From Fimbriimonadaceae bacterium (GTDB lineage Bacteria; Armatimonadota; Fimbriimonadia; Fimbriimonadales; Fimbriimonadaceae), in NCBI GenBank assembly GCA_025934835.1, contig JAICWL010000003.1, positions 1 through 64,000 on the forward strand: 64,000 nt of DNA, given 5' to 3'. Below the pieces are notes generated by a model. The model was not told where the DNA came from, searched no databases, and saw nothing but the letters and a program-made list of their open reading frames with translations. The translations under genes were made by a program, and so were the position numbers. Positions 16,287 through 24,882 of the stretch are shown one piece after another; the stretch's first letter is position 1; every line of letters begins with the position of its first letter.

Positions 16287-16823
16287 GTGCCCGCCATTAT
16301 TCGTCCCTGGAGGCCGGAAGACACCCCCGGCGCCGTGCATGTCGTGAAGAGCGTTTTCGACGAGTACGGCTTCACCTGGGAGGAGTCCGGCTATCACGCC
16401 GACCTCTACGACATTCAGTCGCACTACATCGACGCCGACCACGAATTCTGGGTTGCCGAAGAGGATCGAAGGATCGTCGGAACGGTAGCGCTGGAGACTT
16501 TCCCGAGGCTGCCCGGAGAGCTTGGCAGCGTTACGCGGGTCGGCAGCCAGCCGCGCGTTGCAGGCGCCGACTGCTCGCTCGAGAGGCTGTATGTTCTGAA
16601 GGAGGCGCGACGAACCGGGCTAGGCGGGAACCTCGTGCGCACCGTGCTCGAGCGCGCCGCCCAGCGCCACAAAACCGCCCTCGAAATGTGGAGCGATAAG
16701 CGGTTCGGCGACGCACACAGGCTGTACGCGCGGTTCGGCGCCGAGGTGGTCGGCGAGCGCATCTGCCACGACCCCGATCAGAGTCCCGAATGGGGACTGC
16801 TGGTTCGCCTCGCGGCTACTTAG
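16287..16823 (+). CDS. GNAT family N-acetyltransferase
   Basis: Acetyl-CoA dependent N-acetyltransferase, 178 aa from GTG 16287 (MPAIIRPWRPEDTPG). The beta1-alpha1 N-terminus, the central EFWVAEEDRRIVGTVAL strand pair, and motif A RLYVLKEARRTGLGGNLVRTVLERA (pyrophosphate loop RRTGLG) are clear, followed by HRLYARFGAEVVG. The substrate cannot be told from sequence. Leaderless-type start with TAAACT 8 nt upstream. The stop overlaps that of the convergent rseP gene by 8 bases. Confidence 0.92.
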   Translation: MPAIIRPWRPEDTPGAVHVVKSVFDEYGFTWEESGYHADLYDIQSHYIDADHEFWVAEEDRRIVGTVALETFPRLPGELGSVTRVGSQPRVAGADCSLERLYVLKEARRTGLGGNLVRTVLERAAQRHKTALEMWSDKRFGDAHRLYARFGAEVVGERICHDPDQSPEWGLLVRLAAT

Positions 16824-18096
16824 CCCGCAGGATCTTGCCGTGGATCGGTGGCTCGGGCGGGCTCACGATTCGCTTCACGTCGATATAGGTCGTGCCGATA
16901 ACGATGAGCAATACGAGAGTGAGCCCTATGGTACTAAGGAGTCCCTGCACCTGAATGCTCAACCGCTTGCCTCCACGCAGCATTTCGGCAAGCGAAACCG
17001 TCATTTGGCCGCCATCCAGCGGCACGATCGGAAGCAGGTTCATGATTCCGAGCGAGATGCTGAGCATGGCCGAGAGCTCGAGAACATACGTCGGCCCAGC
17101 CTGGGTTGCGACCTGCGAGATCTGCACGATCTCGACGGGCCCGCCGACGTTGTCGGACGTGTGCGAGGGGTAGCGGACGATCGATGCCAGGCCACGCAAC
17201 GCGAAGATCGGCTGGTTGACGGCCTCGACGAGGGCATCCGGCAGGTTCAGCCGACGCCGCTCTAACGGCAAAGGCACCACGCCGAGGACCCAGTGGCGTT
17301 TGTATTCACCGGTCGGGATCAAATTCTTGTCCACGACCTGCTCCGCGGTCTTCTCTTGCTCCGGCCTGACGACAGTGGAGACGAGCTTTCCTTTTCGGCT
17401 CACCACGACCTTGAGTGGAGCGCCGTCGCTGTTATCGATGATTTTTCTCGCGTCGTAGAACTCACGGATGGGCGTGCCGTTAATGCTCACGAACAGGTCG
17501 CCCGCTTGGAGCTTGGCTTTATTGGCCGCCCCGCCGGTTACGATACCGCTGATCTCCGGGGACGGATTAGGACGCATCGCGCCCACGGTCATGTAAAGCG
17601 GCACCAGAATGAGAATTCCCGCCAGCACGCTAAACAGCGGACCTGCAAACAGAACGACCAGGCGCTGCCAAGGCGGCTTGCTATAGAACCCTCCGGGAAT
17701 CCGGACCTCGCTGCCATCTTCCTCCGGCATCATTCCCTTGATGCGCACGTAGCCGCCGATAGGCAAGCTGCGGATCGAGAAATCGGTCTCTTCGCGCAGA
17801 GCCGGGCCGCTCGGAGTTTCGATCAACTCCGACATGCGCACCATCTTGCCGCCTTCCAATACCGAGCCTTCGCTGAGGCTCTTGGCGACCGGGTCGGTTC
17901 CAGGCAGGATCGGCACAATGTAAGGTCGGCGCCCGAGCAGCGCGACTCGCTTCCCCATGCCGATCGAAAACTCCTCGACGCCCATATTGAACAGCCGGGC
18001 GAAAGGGTAATGCCCAAGCTCGTGGGCTGCAACCAGCACCGAGAGCATCACGAGTAGCACTATGGCGACTTCGACGTAGTTGTGAATAAATGCCAT
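16816..18096 (-). CDS. rseP: RIP metalloprotease RseP (site-2 protease)
   Basis: Intramembrane zinc protease that cleaves membrane-bound anti-sigma factors and signal-peptide remnants. 426 aa. First helix carries HELGH (25-29) with the Zn-binding His pair and catalytic Glu. SLPIGGYVRIKGM follows, then a second helix, one PDZ domain (about 180-260, GGAANKAKLQAGDLFVSING) and the third Zn ligand region MNLLPIVPLDGG near residue 360. Unusual: about 45 extra residues between the first helix and SLPIGGY (GRRPYIVPILPGTDP to EETDFS). ATG 18096 lies 3 bases after the dxr stop, so dxr-rseP is an operon, an arrangement common in bacteria. Confidence 0.95.
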   Translation of the reverse strand: MAFIHNYVEVAIVLLVMLSVLVAAHELGHYPFARLFNMGVEEFSIGMGKRVALLGRRPYIVPILPGTDPVAKSLSEGSVLEGGKMVRMSELIETPSGPALREETDFSIRSLPIGGYVRIKGMMPEEDGSEVRIPGGFYSKPPWQRLVVLFAGPLFSVLAGILILVPLYMTVGAMRPNPSPEISGIVTGGAANKAKLQAGDLFVSINGTPIREFYDARKIIDNSDGAPLKVVVSRKGKLVSTVVRPEQEKTAEQVVDKNLIPTGEYKRHWVLGVVPLPLERRRLNLPDALVEAVNQPIFALRGLASIVRYPSHTSDNVGGPVEIVQISQVATQAGPTYVLELSAMLSISLGIMNLLPIVPLDGGQMTVSLAEMLRGGKRLSIQVQGLLSTIGLTLVLLIVIGTTYIDVKRIVSPPEPPIHGKILRAK

Positions 18097-18099
18097 GGA

Positions 18100-19218
18100 T
18101 TAGTTCGGCCCGATCAGCATACGTGCCTGGGCTCTCGATTCTGCGTCCGCGGCCAGCACGTTGTCCAGCGAGGACTCCCTAGCCTGGTGCGTTTCGACGA
18201 TCTGTTCGACGATATCCGAGATCTGCAGGAAACCAATTTCGTGGCGCAGAAAAGCAGCTGCCGCTTCCTCGTTCGCGGCGTTCATAGCGCACGGCGTGGT
18301 CCCACCTAGTTCTACGCTACGCCTCGCCAACTTGAGGCAGACGAAGGTCCCCGTGTCGACGGGCTCAAACGTCAATTTCGGCGTCTGGACAGGGTCCCAC
18401 CTGGGCAAGCTGTTTGGCAGGCGGTCGGGAAAGAGCAGCGCATAGGATATCGGCAGCCTCATGTCGGGCCAGCCAAGCTGACCCAAGACGCTTCCATCTT
18501 TGAACCGAACGAAGCTATGCACGATGCTTTGCGGGTGAACCACGACCTCCACTTGGTCGATATTCACGCTAAACAGCCATTTGGCCTCGATCGATTCCAG
18601 CCCCTTGTTCATCAGAGTGGCCGAATCGACCGTGATCTTGCCTCCCATCTTCCACGTCGGGTGATTCAGCGCCTGATCCACAGTCACATTTTCAAGGTCT
18701 GAGCGCGTCTTGCCCCTAAACGGTCCCCCGCTGGCGGTCAGAATCAGCCGATCGACTTGATCCGGCCGGTATCCCTGGAGGCATTGGAATATCGCGCTGT
18801 GCTCGCTGTCGATAGGGGTCATTTTGACCCCGCTCTTCCGAACCTTGGGCATAACGATTTCGCCGGCTGCTACGAGCACCTCCTTGCTCGCGAGCGCTAT
18901 ATCCTTCCCCGCCTCAATCGCCGCGAGGGTCGGCATAAGGCCGATTACGCCCGAGACGGCCACGACCACGATATCAGCCTCCGGGGTGGTGGCGATTTCG
19001 GTTACCGCTTCGATCCCTCCAGGAATGCTGCATCCGCTCGGAGGGCGCATCAGGGCGAGTTTTTTCACTCCGAAGCGCGCTGCTTGCTCTGTTAGAGCTT
19101 GCTCGTTCGAGCCTGCCGCCAAGGCCACCACCTCGAGCTCGCGAGGGTGCTGTGCGATAACGTCGAGCGTCTGCGCGCCTATGCTCCCGGTCGAGCCCAA
19201 TACAGCAACGCGCCTCAC
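18100..19218 (-). CDS. dxr: 1-deoxy-D-xylulose 5-phosphate reductoisomerase
   Basis: Second enzyme of the MEP isoprenoid pathway, NADPH-dependent conversion of DXP to MEP. 372 aa from GTG 19218 (MRRVAVLGSTGSIG). NADPH-binding GSTGSIG (8-14), the SKEVLV and DSEHSAIFQ segments with metal-binding Asp/Glu, TASGGPFRG, HPTWKMGGKITVDSATLMNKGLE and the late NAANEEA are all intact; the fosmidomycin-binding residues lie in these motifs. No SD; TAGACT lies 6 nt upstream. Divergent from lysA with 64 bases between the preferred starts. Confidence 0.97.
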   Translation of the reverse strand: MRRVAVLGSTGSIGAQTLDVIAQHPRELEVVALAAGSNEQALTEQAARFGVKKLALMRPPSGCSIPGGIEAVTEIATTPEADIVVVAVSGVIGLMPTLAAIEAGKDIALASKEVLVAAGEIVMPKVRKSGVKMTPIDSEHSAIFQCLQGYRPDQVDRLILTASGGPFRGKTRSDLENVTVDQALNHPTWKMGGKITVDSATLMNKGLESIEAKWLFSVNIDQVEVVVHPQSIVHSFVRFKDGSVLGQLGWPDMRLPISYALLFPDRLPNSLPRWDPVQTPKLTFEPVDTGTFVCLKLARRSVELGGTTPCAMNAANEEAAAAFLRHEIGFLQISDIVEQIVETHQARESSLDNVLAADAESRAQARMLIGPN

Positions 19219-19224
19219 GCGAAC

Positions 19225-19230
19225 AGTCTA
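19225..19230 (-). promoter_or_regulatory. -10-like hexamer for dxr
   Basis: TAGACT, then GTTCGC (6 nt), then GTG. Strong example of the leaderless spacing. Confidence 0.5.
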
Positions 19231-19269
19231 GCCGCCCGGCGCGCCTCACTCCCGGGACGGTCCGGGTGC

Positions 19270-19275
19270 CATAAT
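19270..19275 (+). promoter_or_regulatory. -10-like hexamer for lysA
   Basis: CATAAT, then GAACCGT (7 nt), then ATG 19283. The track's ATG at 19274 lies inside this hexamer, which favours 19283 as the start. Confidence 0.5.
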
Positions 19276-19282
19276 GAACCGT

Positions 19283-20572
19283 ATGCTCTCGGCGCTCGCT
19301 CAGGACACGCGTTTTCGCCTGGATGAGCCCCTAGCAAGACGGCTGGCGGTCCGATACGGTACCCCGCTGTACGTCATCGACGAGCGTCATTTTCGCAGCC
19401 GCATTCGGGATTACCGCGCGGCATTCGTGCTCGACGGGTTCGAGACGGAGATCAGCTATGCGTCCAAAGCCAACTCTACTTTGGCGCTTCTCGCGATTGC
19501 GTACAGCGAAGGTTGCTCGATCGACGCAGCCTCCGAAGGCGAGCTTCGCGCGGCGCTGCTGGCCGGCGTCCCCGCAGGTTCGTGCCACCTGCACGGGAAC
19601 AACAAGTCGCGCGACGAGATCGCATTTGCTCTGGATCAGGGCGTGGGGCATATCGTAGCCGATCACTTCGGGGAGCTGGAGATGATCGCCGGGCTCGGCG
19701 GGCACTCCGCCAAAGTCGTACTGCGGTTGGCGCCAGGCGTCGACCCGATCACTCACGCCAAGATATCCACGGGTCAAGACGACACGAAGTTCGGATTCAA
19801 TATCGCCGACGGCTCCGCAGAAGCGGCAGTCACGAAGTGTCTTTCGCTTGGTCTGAATCTGTACGGATTCCATTGCCACGTGGGCTCGCAGCTCGTCGAT
19901 CCGGAAGCCCAACGGTCTGGCGGAGAGCTCATCGCGGAATTCGCGGTCTCCATGAAGAACCGCCATGGATACGCGGCTCGCTACATCAACGTAGGCGGGG
20001 GGCTGGGCGCGATGTACACCGAGCACGACCGCCCGATGAACGTCGACGAGTATTGCCGGCTCGTAGCCCAAACGCTTCAGACGGCTCTGGCAGGGTCCGG
20101 CTTGCATCCGGTCTTGGGGCAGGAGCCTGGCAGATCGCTCATCGCGGAAAGCGGCGTTACTCTCTACACGGTCGGCGTCGTCAAGACTGTGCCTGCAAAG
20201 GACCGTGGCCGGCGAACCTACGTATGCGTCGATGGTGGACTCAGCGACAACCCCCGTCCAGCGCTTTACGGCTCCAAATACACGGTGGAGCGCGTAGGCG
20301 CACCGGCATGCGCGGGCGCGGCAGTTACGGTATCGGGCCGTCACTGCGAAACCGACAAGCTTTTCGAGGATGTGTCACTGCCAGCGGACATCGCTGCCGG
20401 AGACCTCCTTCAGGTGCTGGTGACCGGCGCCTACAACGCGTCGATGGCGAGCAACTACAACCGGTACCCACGGCCGGCGATGGTGCTTATCCGCCAGGAC
20501 GGCAGCGATTCGTTGATCGCCCGGCGCGATTCCTGGGACGAGATGTTCGCGAGGGAGCGCGTTCCAGAGTAA
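19283..20572 (+). CDS. lysA: diaminopimelate decarboxylase
   Basis: PLP enzyme decarboxylating meso-diaminopimelate to L-lysine, the last lysine step. 429 aa from ATG 19283. Fold-type III alanine-racemase barrel: PLP lysine in ISYASKANS (about K62), HGNNKSRDEI, KFGFNI, GFHCHVGSQL, INVGGGLG, the phosphate loop QEPGRSLIAES and the substrate/dimer motif HCETDKLFED (Cys-Glu-x-Asp). The 3' neighbour, an M50 protease, starts 3 bases after the stop; trpS and a HAD gene continue the unit. dapF elsewhere in the window makes the substrate. Confidence 0.97.
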   Translation: MLSALAQDTRFRLDEPLARRLAVRYGTPLYVIDERHFRSRIRDYRAAFVLDGFETEISYASKANSTLALLAIAYSEGCSIDAASEGELRAALLAGVPAGSCHLHGNNKSRDEIAFALDQGVGHIVADHFGELEMIAGLGGHSAKVVLRLAPGVDPITHAKISTGQDDTKFGFNIADGSAEAAVTKCLSLGLNLYGFHCHVGSQLVDPEAQRSGGELIAEFAVSMKNRHGYAARYINVGGGLGAMYTEHDRPMNVDEYCRLVAQTLQTALAGSGLHPVLGQEPGRSLIAESGVTLYTVGVVKTVPAKDRGRRTYVCVDGGLSDNPRPALYGSKYTVERVGAPACAGAAVTVSGRHCETDKLFEDVSLPADIAAGDLLQVLVTGAYNASMASNYNRYPRPAMVLIRQDGSDSLIARRDSWDEMFARERVPE

Positions 20573-20575
20573 GCA

Positions 20576-21253
20576 GTGTTTCAGCACATCCCCCCGGTTC
20601 CCGATTTGATCGCGATCATCGTGGTCATTTTCTTCGCCATCGGCATTCACGAATACGCCCACTGCAAGTTCGCGGACATGGCCGGCGACCCCACGCCGCG
20701 CTACTACGGCCGGGTAACGCTGAACTTGACCAAGCATTTCGAGCTGATGGGCACGATCATGATGCTTGCCACGGCGCTTTCGGGATACGGATGCGGATGG
20801 GGGAAGCCCGCGCCGATGGATCCGCGCAAGATGCGCAATCCGCGATGGGATTTGTTCGCCGCGGTAGCGGCGGGCCCCATATCGAATCTCGTGCAGGCTG
20901 TCGTCTACGGAATCGCCCTGCGCCTGATACTCCGCCTCGCGCCTGGTGCACTGGAGGGCGGCGGATTTCTATTCGTGCTGCTCGAGGAAGGGATCATCAT
21001 CAACCTTTCGCTGTGCCTGTTCAACCTCATCCCTTTCGGGCCTCTCGATGGTCACTGGCTCGTTGGTCAGCTTCTGCCCGACCCTTATCGGCATTCCTGG
21101 TACAAATTCAACCGCCAGATCGGCATGATCGGCTTGTTCGTGGCCATCGTGGCGCTCGACATGATTCATAACAACGGGGGCCCGGACATCCTGGGCATGA
21201 TCATTTTCCCGCCGCTCAGGTTCGCCTTTAGGCTGATTACGGGCATCGGCTAG
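20576..21253 (+). CDS. M50 family site-2-protease-like membrane peptidase
   Basis: Small polytopic zinc metalloprotease-like protein, 225 aa, GTG start 20576 3 bases after lysA. First helix contains HEYAH (25-29), the HExxH zinc motif, and a later helix contains NLIPFGPLDGHW, the family's third ligand motif. No PDZ or CBS domain, so it belongs to the compact rhomboid-like S2P group often found beside trpS in bacteria with this gene order. Four to six membrane segments. Substrate unknown. The window therefore encodes two different S2P-type proteases about 2.5 kb apart. Confidence 0.92.
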   Translation: MFQHIPPVPDLIAIIVVIFFAIGIHEYAHCKFADMAGDPTPRYYGRVTLNLTKHFELMGTIMMLATALSGYGCGWGKPAPMDPRKMRNPRWDLFAAVAAGPISNLVQAVVYGIALRLILRLAPGALEGGGFLFVLLEEGIIINLSLCLFNLIPFGPLDGHWLVGQLLPDPYRHSWYKFNRQIGMIGLFVAIVALDMIHNNGGPDILGMIIFPPLRFAFRLITGIG

Positions 21254-21260
21254 CGCACTC

Positions 21261-22256
21261 ATGAACGATAGCAACCGAATTCTTAGCGGCATGAGGTCGA
21301 CCAACCCTCGGCTTCACCTCGGCAACTACGAGGGCGCTCTGCGGAACTGGGTTGACCTTCAGAACAAGGGGTTCAAGATGTACTGCATGGTGGCGGACCT
21401 GCATGCCCTCACCACCATGTACGAGGAGTCAGCCGAAGCCAGCCGCAACGCACGCGAAGTGGCCAAGGACTTCGTGGCGGGAGGCATCGATCCATCGCGC
21501 TCGTCAGTGTTCGTTCAGAGCCATGTGCCCGAGCATTCGGAGCTGCATCTTCTGCTTTCGATGATCACGCCTCTCGGATGGCTGGAGCGTGTGCCGACCT
21601 ACAAGGAGAAACAAGAGGACCTTGGCTCCGCGGAGCGCGAGCCGTACGGCTTGCTCGGCTACCCGGTGCTGCAATCCGCCGACATCCTTCTTTACAAACC
21701 GTACGGTGTGCCGGTCGGGCGCGACCAGGCGCCGCACCTGGAGATCGGCAACGACATCGCCGCTCGCTTCAACCGGCTGTATGGCCGCGAGGTGTTTCAG
21801 CCGTACAAGTATCTGATTCCGGAGGACGAGCTGCGCGCGAAAGTGCCCGGCCTCGACATGCGCAAGATGAGCAAGTCGTACGACAACTGCATCTATCTGA
21901 GCGATACCGAGGATCAAACGGCTGCGAAAATCAAACAGGCTTTCACAACGCCTACCAAGATCCGGCTGACCGACCCCGGCCAGCCCGAAGGGTGTGCCGT
22001 GTGCCAGTATTTGCGGCTCTATTCACCGGATTGGGAGCGGCAGTGGGAAGAGGATCGGCAAGGGTTGCGCGGCTGCAGCCAAAACAAGAAGGAGCTCACC
22101 GAGATTCTCAACGAGTATCTGCGGCCGATCCGCGAACGGAGGGCGCTGCTGGACGACGCCGCTATCGAAGAGATCCTCTGCCGGGGGGCCGAAGAGGCTC
22201 GGGGATTCGCTTCCAAGACGCTCGCAGAAGTCAAGTCGGCCATGGGGATGTTCTAG
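21261..22256 (+). CDS. trpS: tryptophan-tRNA ligase
   Basis: Class Ic aminoacyl-tRNA synthetase charging tRNA-Trp. 331 aa. The HIGH-type motif is PRLHLGNYEGA (about 16-26), without the Pro-Thr-Gly lead-in common elsewhere (here STNPRLH). GYPVLQSADILLYKP and VPVGRDQAPHLEIGNDIAARFN are specific for TrpRS over TyrRS; KMSKSYDN lies at 202-209. C-terminal anticodon region ends VKSAMGMF. Member of the lysA - M50 - trpS - HAD run. Confidence 0.96.
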   Translation: MNDSNRILSGMRSTNPRLHLGNYEGALRNWVDLQNKGFKMYCMVADLHALTTMYEESAEASRNAREVAKDFVAGGIDPSRSSVFVQSHVPEHSELHLLLSMITPLGWLERVPTYKEKQEDLGSAEREPYGLLGYPVLQSADILLYKPYGVPVGRDQAPHLEIGNDIAARFNRLYGREVFQPYKYLIPEDELRAKVPGLDMRKMSKSYDNCIYLSDTEDQTAAKIKQAFTTPTKIRLTDPGQPEGCAVCQYLRLYSPDWERQWEEDRQGLRGCSQNKKELTEILNEYLRPIRERRALLDDAAIEEILCRGAEEARGFASKTLAEVKSAMGMF

Positions 22257-22259
22257 CCG

Positions 22260-23036
22260 ATGCCGCCGGGCCCGCTGGATGCCGAGGCGATATTCTTCGA
22301 CCTGGACGACACGCTCTGCGGCTACTGGGAGGCAAGCAAGGCGGCGCTAAAGCGGGCGTTCGAAGAGTGCGGCCCTCCGGGGCTCACACCGGACGAGCTC
22401 ATGGATCATTGGGCCGCTGAATTCCGCGAGTTCGCTCCGAGCCTGAAGCGGCTTGGATGGTATCCGGCCTATCTCGAGAGCGGCGAGCCGACGCGGACCG
22501 AGCAGATGCGCCGGACCCTGACTCGTGCTCGATGCGCTGACGAACAGTGTGCGCAGGCGCTTTCGGATTGCTACCTCCGGCATCGGGTCGACGGCCTACG
22601 GCTCTTCGACGGCGCGTTCGAGGTCCTCAAAAAGCTGAAGCGAAGATATCCGCTGGGACTGATCACGAACGGTCCCGCCGACACGCAGCGGCAAGAAATC
22701 GAGGTCTTGGGGATCGGAAGCTACTTCGACACGATATTGATCGAAGGTGAGATGGGCGAGGGCAAGCCTAACGTGAGCGTTTTTCGGCGAGCCGAGGCGG
22801 CGGTCGGGATGCCGCCCGAGAAGATTGTGTTCATCGGCAACAGTTACGCGCACGACATTTTGCCGGCGATCCAGGCGGGTTGGAAGACGGTTTGGATGCG
22901 TCGGCCCACCGACGTCCCTCCAAGCCATGGAGGAGTTACCACGCGCCCGGAAGAGCTTCCTGAAGGAGCACCCGAGCCGGATGCGGTGATTATCGAGCTC
23001 CGCGAGCTGCTGGGTCTGCTGGACCTCGGCGGTTAG
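22260..23036 (+). CDS. HAD-superfamily hydrolase (YjjG-like)
   Basis: Haloacid-dehalogenase-type phosphatase, 258 aa, starting 3 bases after trpS. Motif I FDLDDTL (about 13-19) with the nucleophile and acid Asp, motif II GLITNGP (Thr), motif III Lys in GEGKPNVSVF and motif IV IGNSYAHDI. The helical cap between motifs I and II is of the C1 type seen in YjjG nucleotidases and N-acylneuraminate phosphatases. Exact substrate not predictable. The last about 35 residues are an acidic tail. Confidence 0.92.
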   Translation: MPPGPLDAEAIFFDLDDTLCGYWEASKAALKRAFEECGPPGLTPDELMDHWAAEFREFAPSLKRLGWYPAYLESGEPTRTEQMRRTLTRARCADEQCAQALSDCYLRHRVDGLRLFDGAFEVLKKLKRRYPLGLITNGPADTQRQEIEVLGIGSYFDTILIEGEMGEGKPNVSVFRRAEAAVGMPPEKIVFIGNSYAHDILPAIQAGWKTVWMRRPTDVPPSHGGVTTRPEELPEGAPEPDAVIIELRELLGLLDLGG

Positions 23037-23113
23037 GGGCGCGTTCGCGTTCCAGTCCGCGATCTTGCACAATTTGCACGGTCCGATGCGTGGCACTCCC
23101 GGACGAACCCCTA

Positions 23114-23119
23114 TAGAAT
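23114..23119 (+). promoter_or_regulatory. -10-like hexamer for the 23126 membrane protein
   Basis: TATAGAAT (hexamer TAGAAT), 6 nt GCGAAC, ATG 23126; no SD. Confidence 0.5.
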
Positions 23120-23125
23120 GCGAAC

Positions 23126-23650
23126 ATGACCCGCGAGGATTTGGGGTTCGTCCTCAGCCGTTTCGCTTCCGTCCTGGTGCTATTGGAGTTACTTCGGTTG
23201 CTCCAAGCGTTGCCTAGCAGCTATGCCCTGGCAAACATGCCGACTGAGAGCTATGGGCGTCAGAGTTTTCTGATTTCTATAGCGGTCGACCTGTTCGCCG
23301 GTGGGTTGGCCGTACTTCTTTGGACGTGCGCCGATCGATTCGGCCGCTCTCTCGGTGGAAAGTCAAAGGGGGGGTTGCGACTCACCACCCGTGGTGCGCA
23401 GCGCGTGATGTTTTCGAGCCTGGGCCTTTATCTGCTCGCAGTCGGACTGGCTGGTCTAGCGGGCACTTGGGGCGGGTACCTAAGCGGCCCGATGCCGAGC
23501 TTCTTCGGCTCCAATTCGTACGTGAGCCGATTCATTGGGGAGGGAGTGGAGGCGTTGATAGGCGCGGCGATCTTGACGCGTTACAACTGGGTTGCGGTAC
23601 TCCACTTTTTGCGTGGGTGGCCGGGCGACCGCGCACTGGAGAAGGATTAG
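23126..23650 (+). CDS. four-helix integral membrane protein, unknown
   Basis: 174 aa with about four hydrophobic helices (around 8-28, 47-68, 93-115 and 137-158) separated by short loops, one basic loop (GRSLGGKSKGG) and a charged C-terminus (RALEKD). No recognised motif. Third-position bias matches neighbours, and a leaderless-type promoter element supports expression from ATG 23126. It is separated from the HAD gene by 89 bases and from mqnC by 85. Confidence 0.68.
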   Translation: MTREDLGFVLSRFASVLVLLELLRLLQALPSSYALANMPTESYGRQSFLISIAVDLFAGGLAVLLWTCADRFGRSLGGKSKGGLRLTTRGAQRVMFSSLGLYLLAVGLAGLAGTWGGYLSGPMPSFFGSNSYVSRFIGEGVEALIGAAILTRYNWVAVLHFLRGWPGDRALEKD

Positions 23651-23720
23651 GCGATCTGCCCGGCGAGGAATCGGATGGACCCAGTTGGCCTCGCCGCCCA
23701 CCCGAGGAGCGCCAGCCAAG

Positions 23721-23726
23721 TACAAT
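23721..23726 (+). promoter_or_regulatory. -10-like hexamer for mqnC
   Basis: TACAAT followed by TCTTCCAAT (9 nt) and ATG 23736. No SD. Confidence 0.45.
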
Positions 23727-23735
23727 TCTTCCAAT

Positions 23736-24830
23736 ATGTCTACTCTCGCGCCAGAGCGGCATGGGAACGTTTCGATCGATTCGATCGCCGACAAGGTGTT
23801 CGCCGGAGCGAGGATTCCATCCGAGGACGCGCTCTTCCTCTTCAACCACCCGAACCTCATCGAGCTTGCCACGCTCGCGAACGCCCGTCGTCAGAGCCTT
23901 GTGCCCGGCGATACGGTGACCTACATCATCGGGCGTATCCTCAACTACACCAATGTCTGCTGGGTGCGGTGCAAGTTTTGCGCGTTCTACCGAACGCCAG
24001 GACACGAGGAGGGATACGCGCTCAGCGACCAGGAGATCTTGGACAAGGTCGGGGACACAGTAGCCAAGGGGGGCGTCGAGATCCTCTTTCAGGGAGGTCT
24101 GAACCCCAAGCTGAAGATCGACTACTACGAGCACATTTTCCAGAAAATCCTGGCGGAGTATCCCGGGGTCATTCTCCACGCTCTCTCGCCGGCCGAGATT
24201 ATCTACATCGCGCACATCTCGCGCCTGTCGCTGCACGACTGCCTCGTGAGGCTGAAGGCAGCCGGCCTGCATTCGATTCCGGGCGCGGGCGGCGAAATAC
24301 TCGTGGACCGAGTGCGTAAGATCATCGCGCCGTACAAGGATACGACCGAGGAGTGGCTCGAATGCATGAGGGCGGCCTCGTCCCTAGGGCTTCGGAGCAC
24401 TGCGTCGATGATGTTCGGCCACGTGGAGACGGTCGAGGACCGTGTCGAGCACCTTCAGCGGATCCGGGACCTCCAGGACGAATGCGAGCCGTTTAGAGCC
24501 TTCATCACCTGGAATTTCCAGCCGGAAGACACAAATCTTCCAATCGCGCATAAGGCGTCCGGATTCGATTACCTTCGAACGGTGGCCGTGTCGCGAATCT
24601 TCCTGGACAACGTAGCCAATCTCCAAGTCTCGATCCTCACTCAGGGGCCCAAAATCGCGCAAGCAGCGCTCGGATACGGCGCGAACGATTTCGGCTCCGT
24701 GATGATCGAGGAGAACGTGGTGTCCGCCGCCGGGAACAAGTTCATCTTGAGCTCCGAAGAGTTCGAGCGGCTGATCCGCAGCGCGGGTTATGAGCCTAGG
24801 CGTCGCAATACGCGGTACGAGCTGATCTGA
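23736..24830 (+). CDS. mqnC: cyclic dehypoxanthinyl futalosine synthase MqnC
   Basis: Radical-SAM enzyme of the futalosine route to menaquinone. Start ATG 23736 (MSTLAPERHGNVSIDSIADK, 364 aa); the track's 48 extra residues antedate the -10 element. The radical-SAM cluster is CX3CX2C (C75, C79, C82: NVCWVRCKFCAFYR). Family segments: ILFQGGLNPKLKIDYYE, HALSPAEI, SIPGAGGEILVDRVR, MMFGHVETVEDRVEHL, FITWNFQPEDTNL and the ending GYEPRRRNTRY. These favour MqnC over the related MqnE, CofG and CofH. Other mqn genes are not in the window. Confidence 0.94.
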   Translation: MSTLAPERHGNVSIDSIADKVFAGARIPSEDALFLFNHPNLIELATLANARRQSLVPGDTVTYIIGRILNYTNVCWVRCKFCAFYRTPGHEEGYALSDQEILDKVGDTVAKGGVEILFQGGLNPKLKIDYYEHIFQKILAEYPGVILHALSPAEIIYIAHISRLSLHDCLVRLKAAGLHSIPGAGGEILVDRVRKIIAPYKDTTEEWLECMRAASSLGLRSTASMMFGHVETVEDRVEHLQRIRDLQDECEPFRAFITWNFQPEDTNLPIAHKASGFDYLRTVAVSRIFLDNVANLQVSILTQGPKIAQAALGYGANDFGSVMIEENVVSAAGNKFILSSEEFERLIRSAGYEPRRRNTRYELI

Positions 24831-24838
24831 CTCCCCAA

Positions 24839-24871
24839 GACGTAGCTTGGACTTTCCGTCCAAGCTACGTC
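24839..24871. terminator. bidirectional terminator-like stem-loop (14-bp stem)
   Basis: GACGTAGCTTGGAC (24839-24852), 5-nt loop TTTCC, then the perfect complement GTCCAAGCTACGTC (24858-24871). It sits between the convergent ends of mqnC and the propeller lipoprotein. Neither side has a T-run, so it is not a canonical intrinsic terminator. Confidence 0.7.
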
Positions 24872-24882
24872 GGCTCCGCGAA

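Noticed and set aside
19513-21171. 552-aa plus ORF across lysA and the M50 gene
   Set aside because: Alternate frame of two well-supported genes; Arg/Ser-rich with no recognisable sequence.
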